DNA from: Moniliella sp. 'wahieum'
Lineage: Eukaryota; Basidiomycota; Moniliellomycetes; Moniliellales; Moniliellaceae
NCBI GenBank assembly: GCA_003971905.1
Contig: RSEE01000004.1
Coordinates: forward strand, 682,001-746,000
Length of the DNA: 64,000 nt
Direction: 5' to 3'
Part shown: piece after piece, positions 1-12,386 of the stretch
How the letters are laid out: each line of letters starts with the position of its first letter
Numbering within the stretch: position 1 is the stretch's first letter
The notes under the pieces: model-generated
Told to the model about the DNA's origin: nothing
The model's input: only the letters and a program-made list of their open reading frames with translations
The model's database searches: none
Translations under genes and position numbers: made by a program

Positions 1-322
1 GCCCTCTCCTACCTCCGTGCTGGCCAGACAGATAGGCAGGGACGGGTGCTCGGGAGAAGAAGCCGCGGTGGCCGCTCGGTTGCTGTGGGCCGACGCGCCG
101 ACGGCTGCTCCACGCATCGCCCAATCACCCCGCTGGCCGTCCTCCGCCCGGCGCAGGGCACGGGGGCAAGTGACCTTGGCGGCGGGCGGGCGTGCTGGCT
201 CCCACTGCTGAGCCACCCGAATCACCAATCACCAGTCACCGCCCACACCTGCCCATCCATCCTCCTGCGCTCAGGCCATCGTCCCTCCCGCCTCCATCGC
301 CCGTACGCTGTCGCCGGCCACC
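1..322. other. Upstream region of the NVJ2-like gene
   Basis: GC-rich DNA with pyrimidine-rich runs just before the start codon at 323. I see no convincing gene. Short open frames here overlap on both strands and have no recognisable domain. Confidence 0.4.
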
Positions 323-3300
323 ATGCAGGCGCTGCGCGACCTCGTCATCTTCGTCACCGGCGGCCTCACCTCCCCATCTGCCTCGCGTCGCCTGGCTCGT
401 CCATGTCCTCCTCTCCCCTCTCCCGCCCGACCCGGCGGCCGAGTGGGCCGACGACCAAGACGCCCCGCCCGCGCCCGCCCCGCCCCTGCCCGTGCGCGAC
501 GCCCAGCCAACGCGTGACCCCGACTGGTACCTCACCGCCCGCACGTCCTTGCGGACCTGGCACAGCACCGTCCGCCTCAGCGCGGCCAGCCCCACGTCGC
601 TCGTGCGGGCTGGGTGCTGATCCGCCGCCAGTATATGGCGCCCGCCGTCAGCGAGTTGCGTCTCCAGCCCCATTCGTCTTCCCTCGCGCCTTCCCCTCCG
701 CCTACGCCTGACCCCAGTCGTGTGAGCGTAGTGGGTGCCCCCTGGCACCGCGATGCGACGCTGGCTGTGCTGCGCGGGTCGATGCTATCTGTTTGCGCCT
801 GCGCAGCAGGACGACTTGCCCGTCTCGGCGTACGTGACGCCCAAGCAAGCCCAAGCGCCGCTGGTGGACTCGCTGATACCCGTCGCCGCGTTGGACCTCC
901 GGTTTGTGCTGATCGGCTTGCACACCGTGTACGGCGAGGCGCAAGATCCCAGCGAACATATTCGGGAGGGCGTTCTGTACAAACGCAAGAATGCTGTCCA
1001 GCTGCGCACGCACACGCAGGCGTTGGGAGTGTACACGGCCCCGCGCAAAGTGTCGGGTGCGGCTGCCGGCTCCTCGGCCTACGTTTGCTTCTCTCTTGGC
1101 GTCGTCGGGCGCCTCGTTGGATGGTACGGGTGCCGCACCAGGCGCGCCGTCCAAGGCGGTCAAAGCGTTTCTGTTTTGTCCCTCGGCGCCGGCGCTGGAA
1201 GATTGGTATACGGGGATTTATCTTGCGTCGCAGTTGCCCCTAGATGCACTCAGTGGCTTGCGTCTTCCCATCTCGCCGTCGGAGCTGGATGCGCAGATGG
1301 ACGCTGAGGATCCAGCCTGCGCTGCGCTCAACGTCTTGGTCGCCCGACTGTACCGCTCCATTGCACCTACTGCCGCCGCCGAGGCAGGCTTGATCGACAA
1401 GATGATGCGCAAGATCGCCCTGGCGCGCTTGCCTGCGATGCTGACGGACGTGCAGGTGCAGTCGGTCAACTTGGGCTCCTCGCCCCCGGCTGAGCAATTT
1501 GCGCATTGTTCCGCCCGAGGAGCGCCGGGTAGCGGAAGCACCGCTGTTTAAGGGGCTCAGCGCGTCGTCCGAAGCCGAAGATGCAGATGCAGCGTGCATC
1601 GAGATGGCGTTGGTGTTTGATGGCAATGTGCACATGAGCGCGTCGGCAAAGTTGGTCCTGTCCAATGGGTTTTCGTTTAGCTCCTTTTCGCTCGGCAAAC
1701 AGAAATCCGCGACGAACGGCGCTTCGTTGAGTACCGAGGAGGAACGGAAGGCCAATGAAAAGAAGGAGCAGGCCAAGAAGGGCAAAGACAAAAAGGGAGG
1801 CTACAAAGTCAACCTGATGATGGACATTGAGTTTACCCGGATTGCAGGGACGATGCGGTTGCTGGTCAAGCCGCCTCCGTCGGACCGGGTGTGTTTGCGT
1901 TGTCGAGCCGCCCGAATTGGGACTCAAAGTCACGCCGATTGTCAGCTCGCGCAGGTCGGGTGGCAGCCAGCGCTGGACCTCATCGACTCGAAAATCCGTG
2001 AGCCGCCGTACGTTGTCCCCCCCCCCCTCTGCCTTGTTGTTGTGTTTGCGCTACGATGACTGACTGACCTTACTTGCTGGCTCCTCGTGCGGACTCACTC
2101 GGACAGTTTGTCGATTCCATCGTCCTGCCCCAAATGTCGGACATTGCGTTTGCCAACACCCAGGGGCTGCTGCAGCGCGGCGGCTTGTTTGCCGATGCGG
2201 CGCGACCGGGCGCAGCCAATCTGGATGTGGTCCGCAAGATGGCCAAGACGGCTGCTGCGCATGCGGCGCTTCGGTCGGGCGCGGACCAGCACCATCAACA
2301 AAGCATGGTTGGCGCGAAACCGCTTTTCTTCTTCATCGGGGGGTACCGACGATGCCAAGACACCCGAAGGCAGTGTCCTGCCTCCATCGCTTCTTCGACC
2401 GAGACAGGTTCAGCCTCTACCTCGGTCACCGCGCGTGGAATTGGAGACGCAGTGCAGGAGGTTCGGTCGCGGCGCAAGACCAAGTTGGCCCAGGCCAAAC
2501 AGGCGTGGACCGATGCAGCCAAAAACCACCCTTTCTCACGCCGTACGCCCAAGCCTGCCGCCAAGACCAACATGACGGCCGCTGTCGCGGCTGCCTCTGC
2601 GGCGGGCGTGTTGGCAGGCGCGGGGGACTGGGTCGAGCATCAGAAGCGAGTGAGTCGGCACAGGTGCCAGCCAGGACCGATGGGGACACCAAGGTGGCCA
2701 GTGCGCCTCAGGTTGCGACCAAGGATGAATCGTCTGCCCCTCGCCTCGGGTGGGCAAGGGAAGGAGGAAGTGGAGGAGGAAGAAGGGTGGGACGACGTGG
2801 AGCATGACATCCCCGTTCGCGGAGCCGAATCGTCGTCAACTCACTTCGGTAGCCGGCCTAGTTCGGACGATTTAGATGCGGCTCTGGGCTCTGCCTCACG
2901 GGCGTCGACCCACTCGGATGCTCGTCCTAGCGTCGAGAGCACCGAGGCGGCATCGCTGCCTGTGCGCTCGAGCATTCCCGAAAGCGCCAGCGGGAGTGGG
3001 TTCGATGTGCCTTCTACTCCTGCTGCCTCTGCCAGCGAAGACACGCCCCCCGCGGAGGCAGCTCCCACGTTTAAAGAACGGTGGGAACGGGCCAAGGTGG
3101 CCGCCGCCACCGATCGGCGCCACGCCGAGGTGGCCGCCTCCCATGCTCGCAACGCGGTCAAACAGCGCTGGTCGCGTTTCCAGGAAAAGCGTGCCCAGCA
3201 AAGGCGGAGCAGCAGTGGGAGCAGCAGCTCCTCGCCCAGGCCGAAGAAGAACGCTTGGCGCGCTTCCTCAATGCGGGCCAGGACGCTACCCTCGCGCCCA

Positions 3301-4306
3301 CGATGCGCCTCCGTCGCTTCCGACTCGGCCTCGACTGCCTCCACCGCCGCTGCCTCCGCTTCCGCGCCGCCGCCGCTTCTTCGCGCAGTGCGCCTTCGGG
3401 GCCCGTCGAGCACGCTCTGCCGCCGCCACCCCTTCCCTCTCGTCCTGCTCCGCCGCCCTTGCCAAGCCGGGGCGAAAACCAGCTGGCCCCTCCACCTCCC
3501 GTACCAGCTCGGCCGCACCCGGTAGAGAGCACAGGCACCGAGGCATCGCCTACGGCGGAAGAGGGGGAGAAGACGAGGTGCCCCTGGGGGCTCACCCCTC
3601 CCTCCACCCCAACCTTCCCCTCGCCCTCGCCCTCGCCCTCGTCTCCCCTTTCCCGCCGGCTCCCGCCTTCCATGCCCCGCCGCATCGCCAACCCCCTCTC
3701 CCTCGGCACCTACACCTCCCGCCCGCCCAGACCTGGCTCCAGCGACTGCCGAGCTGGCTTCACCCCCTTTGTTGGGGAACCCAGTGCACCCTCTGCCCCC
3801 GCTGTGGCCGCCGAGGCAGTGACCGCACCCGCGGTTGCCCCGAAGCCCATTGCTACTCCCGAGCTCATTGCTGCTCCCGAGCCATTGCTGCTCCCGAGCC
3901 CGTTCCTGCTCCCGAGCCCGTTCCAGCTCCCGAGCCCATTGGCTCCTGAGCCCATTGCTGCTCCTGAGCCCATTGTTGCTCCTGAGCCCATTGCTGCTCC
4001 CGAACCCATTGCGGGCCCATGCCCACCGCAGCTTCTAGGGTCAGTGCAGTATCGGAGCATGTGCCAGGGCTGGCGTCAATCGCTGCAGCCCAGCCAGGCC
4101 CCAGTCCCGAACTGTGGCGACCAACCCGCACACTGTCCTCTGCCCCGGCCCCGGTTGAGGCCCCCGAACTGGCGGCAGGGCCGGACCTAGGAGCGACCCA
4201 ACACGTCACCAAGCCTATTGAGATTGATGCCAAGTCACCCGAGAATGACGCCAAGCCCCTTGAGAGTGATGCCTTTGGAGCCACGAAAGCTTCCGATTGT
4301 CGCATG
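323..4306 (+). CDS. NVJ2: NVJ2/TEX2-like protein with PH and SMP lipid-binding domains (frameshifted)
   Basis: Probable lipid-transfer protein of membrane contact sites (ER-vacuole in yeast). The N-terminus reads MQALRDLVIFVTGGLT, followed after a frameshift by a short hydrophobic stretch. A PH-like region follows at about 740-1070 (TLAVLRGS, then GVLYKRKNAVQL). The SMP-like region runs from about 1570 to 2250, with PPELGLKVTPIVSS and, after a probable intron at 2008-2106, DSIVLPQMSDIAF, which are TEX2/NVJ2 signatures. The C-terminal half is charged, Ser/Pro-rich and ends in PEPIA-type repeats. At least five frame changes break the frame between 360 and 4200; conserved pieces lie in all three frames. 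The stop is uncertain: one candidate is near 4306, and another frame runs to 4570, overlapping the convergent uL1m gene. The family call is good; the ends are not. Confidence 0.7.
3838..4016 (+). repeat. PEPIA-type tandem repeat in the NVJ2-like tail
   Basis: Degenerate repeats of about 18-24 bp (cccattgctgctcctgag and variants) encode Ala-Pro-Glu-Pro-Ile units. The middle units encode Leu-Pro-Ser-Pro instead when read in the same frame, so base loss or a real frame change occurred inside the array. Confidence 0.7.
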
Positions 4307-4554
4307 ACCGACGCGGTTTTGGAAGCATTCATCACCAAACTCAAGAGGAATGCCTCAATGCTTCACAAACATCTACCTTACCTGGTGATATATGATATCC
4401 CTACTGCCTCAAGTTATGTTAGTCCCCCCCCCCGCCCCTGCACCACCGACCCGAGGGCGGGCAGAGCGTTTGGTTCGTACTGTGAGCTAGCTGTTACCAG
4501 AATGAGGATACTCAGCTTGTTCATACGTGGTAGTCACATAGAGCAAGGCACGAC

Positions 4555-5694
4555 TTATGCCTCGGCCTGAGCATGGGCCGCCTGCCCAGAGCCCTGCAGC
4601 GATTTCCTTTTTGATCGCTTCCGTCGCCTGCTGCTGAGCTTCCTTTTCGGCCTGGACAGCCGCCCTGTACTCCTCTACTTGACGAGCGCGCGCGGCTGGG
4701 TCAAAGCTGCCAGGAATGTCCAGCTGGAAGCCCGGGCACCAGCGAAAGTAAGTGTGACGTTCTTGAACTTGTCAGCAAACTTGCGCAGCGCCGTAGCGCG
4801 CATGGCAGGGTTGTTATCAAACGCCGTCCCAACGCCTGGCCATTGACCACGGTGGTCCGATTTTCGAAGCGCCCACCTGCTGCTCGATGGCGAGGAGAAC
4901 GGCCAAAATGTTGGTCCGCATCTCGTCAAACGTGTAGTGAAGCCGGCCCGGGTGACCGGCACATTGCCCACTCGGTCCGTGCGCCAGTCCATCGCGCCCT
5001 GGGCCGCCTCGATGGCCGGTTTGAGCTGCTCCGGGTCTTCGAGCGCGGCCACGACGCAAGTTGGGCATGAGACCCTTGGGACCGAGGAAGCGAGCGAGCT
5101 GCTTGTTGATGGCAGGCAAGGCGTGCGTGTCGGACAACACTTTGGTGTAGCCCGACACTTCGCCCGACAGCACCCGACGGAACAGGTCGGGGGTGACAAT
5201 CGTGATGAGCCCCGGGGCATGGAATCGCGCAGCTTGATCGCCTCCTTTCCGACGGGGAAATCGGTGTGCAAGAATCAGGAACTTCTCCGTGGTCTGGCGT
5301 GGGTCCTTGGGTAAGGTCATCTGGCCACGCAGCACGTTGAGCTCGTGCGGGGAAGAAGACTTGGTACCGACATCCAACTTGTACGACAGGTATGGCGACG
5401 ACACGCCATACGCCCACAACGCACGCCACGCCACCTCCAGCGGCACACGGTTGTCCGCCTTGGGCATGCTGGGCGTGCCCTGCTTGGCGAGCTTGCGCTG
5501 CTTGCGACTGATCCGGCTCTGGCCCGCGATTTGGCCACCACGGCCGACGTGCTCAGCGCACGGACGGCGAGTGCGCCGGCAAGCGCAGGCATTGGACGGA
5601 CAGCGGCAGCTACAGGTACGGGGACAGCGACGCGCATCGCCACACGTGGGCACGACGAGCGGGCCATGCTGGCCAGCGAGGGGAGCGCCGGCAT
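4555..5694 (-). CDS. MRPL1: Mitochondrial large-subunit ribosomal protein uL1m
   Basis: Ribosomal protein L1 of the mitochondrial large subunit. The start at 5694 is chosen because it opens an Arg/Ala-rich presequence (RVAMRVAVPVPVAAAVRP, later RALSTSAVV) typical of import signals. The L1 core follows: VPLEVAWRALWAYGVSS, KFLILA, FLGPKGLMPN (the L1 signature), then GNVPVTRAG, MRTNILAVL and KFKNVTLTFAGA. These parts lie in different frames, with shifts near 5560, 5075, 4935 and 4850. After a last shift the tail is charged (EEYRAAVQAEKEAQQQATEA) and ends at TAA 4557-4555. No intron is evident. The gene converges on the NVJ2-like gene with little or no spacer. Confidence 0.8.
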
Positions 5695-6268
5695 GGTCAG
5701 CGGGGATGGGCCGGGCGACAGGGACAGGTGTGGCAGCCAACGGCGGGGCGCCGTCGAGCGCATGCGAAGAAATGGGCACGGCGCTCACGTAAGCGAAGCT
5801 CTCCGGCGGCGCGCTGCTCACGCGTCCCCCACGCACGATGCGTGACGCCGGAAGGACGCTGGATGTGCAATGTTCAAACGCAAACACCACGGGGGGACAT
5901 TTCAAAAGTGCGAGCCTTGCTGTGCGCCTCGGAACGCATGCCTTAGGATCCACAGGAGGGAGGGAGGTTAAGGTTCCCTGGAGTGTACTGTAGCCATCCC
6001 GCTTGAATATTACGATTGCACTCTTCACTCCCAAAGGAATCCTTATCCTGCCCCCCGATCGGCGGGGACTGCCACCCACTGTGCTGTTGTTCTTATAACG
6101 AAGGGGGAAAATTGAGGGGTCAATTCCTGGCATGTTTTCAGGAAGAGGGGTTTGGAAAGGATGATGCGATCCGAGAAACATTCATATACTGGCATCTGAG
6201 ATCCGAGCAAGCAGGGGAGATACACTGAAGTTACACAGTGTCAAAGATGATGGGAGGGCAAGAACTGC

Positions 6269-9200
6269 CTAGGTGTAAATCTTAAAAGTGAGCTTGTTGA
6301 CCTCGGGACCCTCGGTCTCCTGGAACAAGTCCAGCTTCTCGAGGAAGTGGGTGGGGAAGCTGATGAGCGAGCCGCGGATACCGGACAAGCGCTGCTTGAT
6401 GTAGCTAGACGGCATTGTCGCATCCGCCACATGGCCCCGCTTCTGCGGCGGCTGGGGATAGAAGGTGTAGTACTAGTAGTAGAAACGCACAGGAAATTAA
6501 AGAGAAGAAAAAAAGTTAGCACGTATATGGGCACAAAAAGACAGATTCCTAACTCACATCCTTCCAATCCAGCACCGAATCGTCCGGAACGGGGTGGAAA
6601 AGCTCGGCGTATATGGCGGTATTTTCCTGCACCTGGGCATTCCAAGTGGCGAACAAGTCGTCCGATAGCGGATCGGCCACCCGTCGCTCCCATTCGTCCT
6701 CTTGTTCGTTCCCCGTCTCACGCGAGGGGTCGGGGTTGGGGTGCGGAGCGGGACCATGGCATCCGTCGGATAGCTGGCGGCAGTATCGGCATTGCATTCT
6801 TGCGGAGCAATCCAGCCGAGGTGCTGACGCCAGAGGAAGCGACGGAACGAGGCGGCAAACTTGGATGCCTCGTACGGCTCCCCATCCATCGTCGACGCAA
6901 ACATGTCCGAATCCTCAATCACCACCGCCACTTCCGAATCCCGATCGCCGCACATAGACCGGTCGTTGATGTTTGCGGAACCGATAATGACCCGACGGTC
7001 GTCAACGATCATCAGCTTGGAGTGGATGTAGGTTTCTCGGTGACGTAGTTGTCCTTCTCGTCTTCCTCCCCGGCCCAGTACTCGTCGACGGTGCTGGGCT
7101 GGCCTTCGAGAATGTTGCTGGCGATCGAAGCGCGCTGTTTCGTCAGGAACGAGTGCGCTGAACTGGGACAGGACGCGGTCTGCGTCCGCAGCCGTGGGAG
7201 GGAGTGGGATCGGCTTGAGCTCCGGCGGCTTGTCTTCCTCATGGCTCTTTGCTTCGGCCTTGGCAGCAATGGCGCCCAACAACGACCGCGGTTCTTCCGA
7301 TCCCTCTTCGCGGTGCGCTCCTCGGGCTGCTGTGGGGACTGGTGTTCATCCTCTAGACTCTTCTCGTGGGCCTTGGCAGCAATGGCTGCCAAGATCGACC
7401 GACGCTCTTCTGAACGTTTCGCCTTGATCCTCGCCGCCCCATCGGACAGCAGCTTGAACTTTCCAACAAGGACGATTCGGGTGCAATGCGCTGCCCACGA
7501 CGGCCGTTCATCTCATCCACCTCCTGCACTGAACGGATGGTGACCTCAGGATGGTCCTTGTACCACGACGCCGAGTCTTGCGGTAAATCGCCCAGACACT
7601 GTTTCTCATACGATGCCTCCATTCCCACGTACGACACGCCACTTTCCTGCTCGGCACGTGCAATGCTGGGGCCATCGTAGAGAATTCGGTCCATAGCACG
7701 CAGGTTGTAGAAGGAGATATAGTCATCGGGGTTGACACCGGCCTGCTGCAGCAGCCCAAAGATGGACGTCGGGCCACGGCAGATGCTACGGTACTGGTAC
7801 GCCATGATCGCCAGCAGTCCGTCCGCCTTGTCCAAGTCGCCGGCGAAGCAAGGAATGCAAGGAATGCAGATCATCACACGGACTTGGTTCCCTCCCTGGC
7901 AGCACGGAGGATGCGGTGAACCAATGCTTGGCCCAGCTGGTTTTCAATTTCTTTATCCTCGGGCGAGGTGGCAGTGATAAAGAATTGGTTTTCAATGTAA
8001 ATGCAATGCTCGGCTTCCTCGATCAATTTGCAGTAGGCCGTCTGGATCGAGCATTCCTTTAGAATCCCGAGCTCCAATCCGCCGACGAACGCACCATTTG
8101 GATCTTGCACGTTCCATTCGAAGGCCAAGGCGCATGGGGCGTCTGATACGGCACCCGGCTCGGCGAAAAGGGGTGCAAAAACTTTTCGCCCACCTGCTCC
8201 CACTGGGTAGTGAGTGGATGGGCTCGCACCTCGGGGTACGCCGCTCTACATCCTCCACCCGCAACGCGCCGTGGGGCAAGGCGAGCTGGGTATACTTGCT
8301 GTCGTCCTTGTACTCCGGGGTGGTGGTGAGGACAAAGTTCCACCGCTCCACCACGTGCCGCGCCATATCCAGCGCGACGGGGCCAACGATGGTGACGTGC
8401 ACATCGTGCCACGGCATGCGCGGCACGGTCAAGCGGCTCTGGTTGTTGCTCAAATAGTCGGTCACGTTTTGGAAATCCTCAATGCGCGAATTGTTGTAGT
8501 CTTGGCCGGGGAAGAGCGTGCGTTGCATGTCGGACGGATGCACGTCGGCCAACGGGTGCGAGTGCGTGTCCCACCGTCCAAAACACAGATCCAACCCGCC
8601 CACACAGACCGCATGGTTGTCCACCAACACTACTTTCTGTCACGATACGCACAGCATGATGGAAATGGTAAGTCTCATCCGTCGCACACCACTTTCTCCT
8701 CTCCTCTTCAACCTCTTCTTTTCTCCTTTCTCCTTTTCCCACAGCAGCCACGGAAGCCAAGGTACATACCTCGTGGTGCGACCAAAAGAGCGTAGTGGAA
8801 GCAATGTGGTCCGGGTGGCGCAGGGCCTGCATGTTGGGGTGGAGGCTGTTGATAGTCGACAGTGTGGCGGGAACTGTTGGAGGCCGTCTGGGTAACTTCC
8901 TCGTAGACAATGATGCGGATCTTGACGCCGGCCTCGGCCTTGCGCTGCAAAAGCCGGTCCAGACGGTACTCGGATAGAGTGCCGGCGGGCGGCGCAGATA
9001 TACTACCAAAGAAATAAGGAGAAAAGGGTCAGTTGCGTTCCATATCCTCCGCAAAAGAAAAGGCGCATTAGGGAGAGAGAGAGATAACGAGATGAACGAA
9101 AACGGCGTACGCTCGGGGGAAAGCCACCAGTCAAAGATGACAATCACGTCCTGGGCATTCTCTAGGATTTCGACACGGCCCAAAAGTAGTCGTGGCCGTC

Positions 9201-9423
9201 GGAGTACCATTTGGCCTGGTTGTGGTGGCGCTCGGGCGCAAAGGACTGGAAGCGATGGGAGTTTGATGGCCTGGAGGCGTGCGTCGGCAGCCTGCTCCTT
9301 GCTGCTGTCGTGGCGGCTGTCGGGATTGAGCAGTGCGGTCGCTCCGCTGGTCAGACGCTCGACGTTGGCGGCGATGGTGCTGGGGTCGAGCTGGTGGGCG
9401 ATGGTGTTGAACAGCTGGGACAT
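6269..9423 (-). CDS. PLD1: Phospholipase D (PLD1/SPO14 type) with two HKD motifs
   Basis: Hydrolyses phosphatidylcholine to phosphatidic acid and choline. It starts MSQLFNTIAHQLDPSTIAAN at 9423, so no PX or PH domain precedes the catalytic part and the protein is shorter than yeast Spo14. Visible motifs: DWWLSPELYLRRPP (across the intron at 9003-9110), HKD1 HEKVVLVD then GGLDLCFGRWD (intron 8637-8769 splits it), and HKD2 HSKLMIVDD then GSANINDRS near 7025-6960. A third intron is at 6473-6557. The last exon reads YYTFYPQPPQKRGHV and ends KLTFKIYT at TAG 6271-6269. Frameshifts occur near 9230, 8850, 8290, 7870, 7450 and 7050, but both catalytic motifs are intact. The gene is divergent from NDUFS8. 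Confidence 0.87.
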
Positions 9424-10781
9424 GGTGGCGGAGGGGGAGGAGTAGGGTGGTGGTAGAGAGGGGGGGAGGCAGAGAAGGTGTGGGGCACAGCGCAAAGGGG
9501 GGTTATGAGCAGGCGAGGCGGAGGATGGCGTGCGCTTTCCAGGGGCTCTGTGTGCGAGTACACTTTGGGGCTGTATATAGTGGTCGTATGCGGCGGCTGC
9601 TTCCCTGGCCTGTGCCGGCGAGGCGCTGCAGGGTGCACCGTGCATGTCGCCTGCAAGGGCGCGGCCGCGTGGGCAGAGACACACTGGCGTGCTGCCTCCG
9701 CAGGCGGCGCTGGCCGCCTGCTGCCCCGGCACTGCGCCCCTCTTGGCTGGTCGGCTGCTCCACCGGAGCGAAAGCTACTGAGGGAGTGGGCTGTATATAT
9801 ACGCGACAGGGCTACACGCGGCTGCAGGGGAAGCCCCCTTGGTGGCCAGCCTGTCCCGCTCGTCTGTCCCTCTGGTTACTTCCCCTTGGTCTGTGCACTG
9901 CCCCTTGTTTTGAGCCTCAGGCCTCAGGAGAGCTTCATCTCACCCCCCATGGCGTCTGTCCATGTTCCCCGCGCCCTGCTGGTGGATCCGATCATTCTTA
10001 ATTGCCAAACGTGTCCAATAACGAACAGTGGGCATCTCCGTACTCCGCATACAGCCGACGTGCTCTTGCCGCCAAAAACCCAAAGATCGACGCTTGCCAT
10101 GCGTTCCTTAGGTCGAGATACACTGGTGAAACCAATATATCCGAGGGTCCCCAGTAACTCTGGCGCAAACGCAAAACAAATGAATTGGTCCATAAGACCG
10201 AAGGGGTTTTCGATTTGGCATACCTTTCAATGGACTTTATTGAGTACGTGTTTTTGTTTTGACGTAGTGGTGTGGCTGTGGGATTACGACGAGGAGAGGG
10301 GACGATGGCCCCTGTCGTAGTACATTTTGCGCCACTGTGATTCAAAAGTTGAAGCAACAGAAGGCCGATGATCACCTTTTCTCCTATGTCGGCCGTGTCA
10401 TTCCGTCATATTAGCTAGTAGCTCACGATGAGTTCGGCCCATTCAATACCTGTACTAGCAGTGGGCGTCCCTTGTCCTATCCTCGTGCCTGTGCGTTCCC
10501 GGTGACCGGTGAGGCGGTGAGGTCACGTGTAGTTCAGGGTGCGCGTGTGGATGAGGATTGAAATGAAATGACGCCCGGGCAGAACCCTAGCGTTGCGCTC
10601 CAATTGTCACATGTGGGATGGGGGGGCGCCCCCAACTGACGCCGTGCGGGCGCTGCGCCCATTAATAATGGAGCCGCGCAGGGTAGGATGGCCCAGGCCG
10701 CCCACCACGCTACGCTGCCACCTGCCCTCTCCCTCTGCCGGCCGCTCCGCTTCTGCCACCACCGCATCTGCCGCTTGGGCC
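9424..10781. promoter_or_regulatory. Shared upstream region of PLD1 (-) and NDUFS8 (+)
   Basis: About 1.36 kb between two divergent starts. TATA-like strings occur at about 9573 and 9794 (ctgtatatat). A long frame at 9478-10320 (+) has no recognisable domain, and the sequence turns AT-rich after 10000, so I read this as non-coding. Confidence 0.4.
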
Positions 10782-11797
10782 ATGGTCTTGCGCTTGTCCC
10801 TTCTGTTGCCCTCCGGCACGGCGCGCTCCGCCCAGCCGTGTTGCTTCCGCGCATGGCCTACGCCCCGGCGCGTCTCCCGCTTCCTTGGCCTCCCTCCACA
10901 CCTCCTCCACCACTCCCGCCCAGGTGCACGAGCCGCCAGCGACCGAGGGCGCGACATCCACGACAACCACGTATGGGACGCGATCCAGCGGCAGGAAGCC
11001 GAGAACCCGCATGATCCAGCCGACAACCCGATTTGGAAGCAGGACAAGGAACTCGTAGATGCGACGGTGGTGCTGCAAGAGAGTGGGACGACGCATGTGA
11101 CCAGTGTTCACCGCCAAACTCGTTTCTTTGCCGGCGAGGATCTTAGCGGCCAACCCAAAGCTGTCCGTGGGGGCATCCCAGGCTTTGTCTACCCTTCGCA
11201 AGACCCGGAGAACCCCGAGCCGCTCTGGCCCGACTGGGCCAACAAGCCCTCGATGTCAGAGCGCTGTTTAAGCATGCGTTCCTCACGGAAATTGCGCGGG
11301 GTATGCTGGTTGTCTTGGCCAACTTTTTCCGTCCGCCGTACACCATCATGTACCCGTACGAAAAGGGTCCGTTGAGCCCTCGCTTCCGTGGTGAACACGC
11401 CCTGCGGCGCTACCCTACCGGCGAAGAGCGATGCATTGCCTGCAAGCTCTGCGAGGCCATCTGCCCAGCCCAGGCCATTACCATTGAATCGGAGGCGCGT
11501 GCCGATGGGGCAAGGCGTACTACCAAGTACGACATTGACATGACCAAGTGCATCTACTGTGGCTTTTGCCAGGAGGCGTGCCCGGTGGACGCGATTGTCG
11601 AGACGCAAAACGCCGAGTTCTCGACCGAAACGCGCGAGGAGCTCATGTACAACAAGGAGAAACTCTTGGCTAATGGCGACCGCTGGGAGTCCGAATATGC
11701 TACCAACCTCAAGCAGGTACGCCCTTCCCTCACATGCGGATTGCGACTGGAACTAATCACTTCTCTACTGCTCTTACAGGACCACCTGTATCGTTGA
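10782..11797 (+). CDS. NDUFS8: NADH:ubiquinone oxidoreductase subunit NDUFS8 (complex I, TYKY)
   Basis: Mitochondrial matrix-arm subunit carrying iron-sulfur clusters N6a and N6b. Two ferredoxin motifs are visible: [13 protein letters not shown] and [13 protein letters not shown], with the family string [19 protein letters not shown] before them. An intron at 11717-11779 leaves a last exon encoding DHLYR and a TGA. The start at 10782 ([17 protein letters not shown]) gives an Arg-rich presequence; an in-frame ATG upstream near 10670 is possible. About 155 residues precede the conserved WPDWANKP segment, longer than usual, and they include a charged stretch ([18 protein letters not shown]) I do not recognise. 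One base is missing near 11250, between NKPS and [11 protein letters not shown]. Confidence 0.9.
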
Positions 11798-12386
11798 TAG
11801 GCATCGCTTCCTTTGTTGCAATGATTACATTCTGCTCTCTCCGGCTACTGGCGTTGATATATGGCAGGATGGGGCATAACATGTTCCGGCACTTGGGGGG
11901 CAGCCGGCGCAGGAGAGAGGAGCGAGCTTGAGAAAAATGAAGGGTGGAGACCTTGACGGGCGAATGAGGTTGAAGGTTGAATGGACGTGGAGTGGTGGCG
12001 ATGGTGCTTGGGACCATACCCCCCGAGCTTCGTCTGCTTTACCCATCGTCACTGGCGCTATCGTCAACGCCGCATACGCGTGATCATTGATGCGTGTGTA
12101 CAAAGTGGCTAGCGGCCAAGTTGCCTTCACGCTTCACGCGTCACGCTTCAAACTTGGAGCTTCCAGTTTCAAGTTGAAGTTTGGCTGTTAAATGATAGCT
12201 AGGGTTACGAAGATACTGCCCTCGTGCTGGATGGGGTTCATCCATTTCAAAAATCAGGGTTGCGCATCTACCTTCTGCGCGCGCCCAAACAGTTCCTGCC
12301 GAACAACCACAACGGGAAACCACAACACGGCCACAGCCACAGCCACACCACCATCTCCTCCGTGTTCGTCTTCGTCTCTGGCGGCC
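11798..12386. other. Intergenic region with direct and inverted short repeats
   Basis: Contains a cluster of related words at 12125-12185 (cacgcttcacgcgtcacgc, then caaacttggagcttccag and ttcaagttgaag) that can pair with each other. It lies in the 5' region of the RanGAP gene. No gene is seen. Confidence 0.45.

Noticed and set aside
9478-10320. A 280-residue plus-strand open frame in the PLD1-NDUFS8 interval
   Set aside because: Composition drifts from GC-rich to AT-rich within the frame, no domain is recognisable, and it lies in a divergent promoter region.
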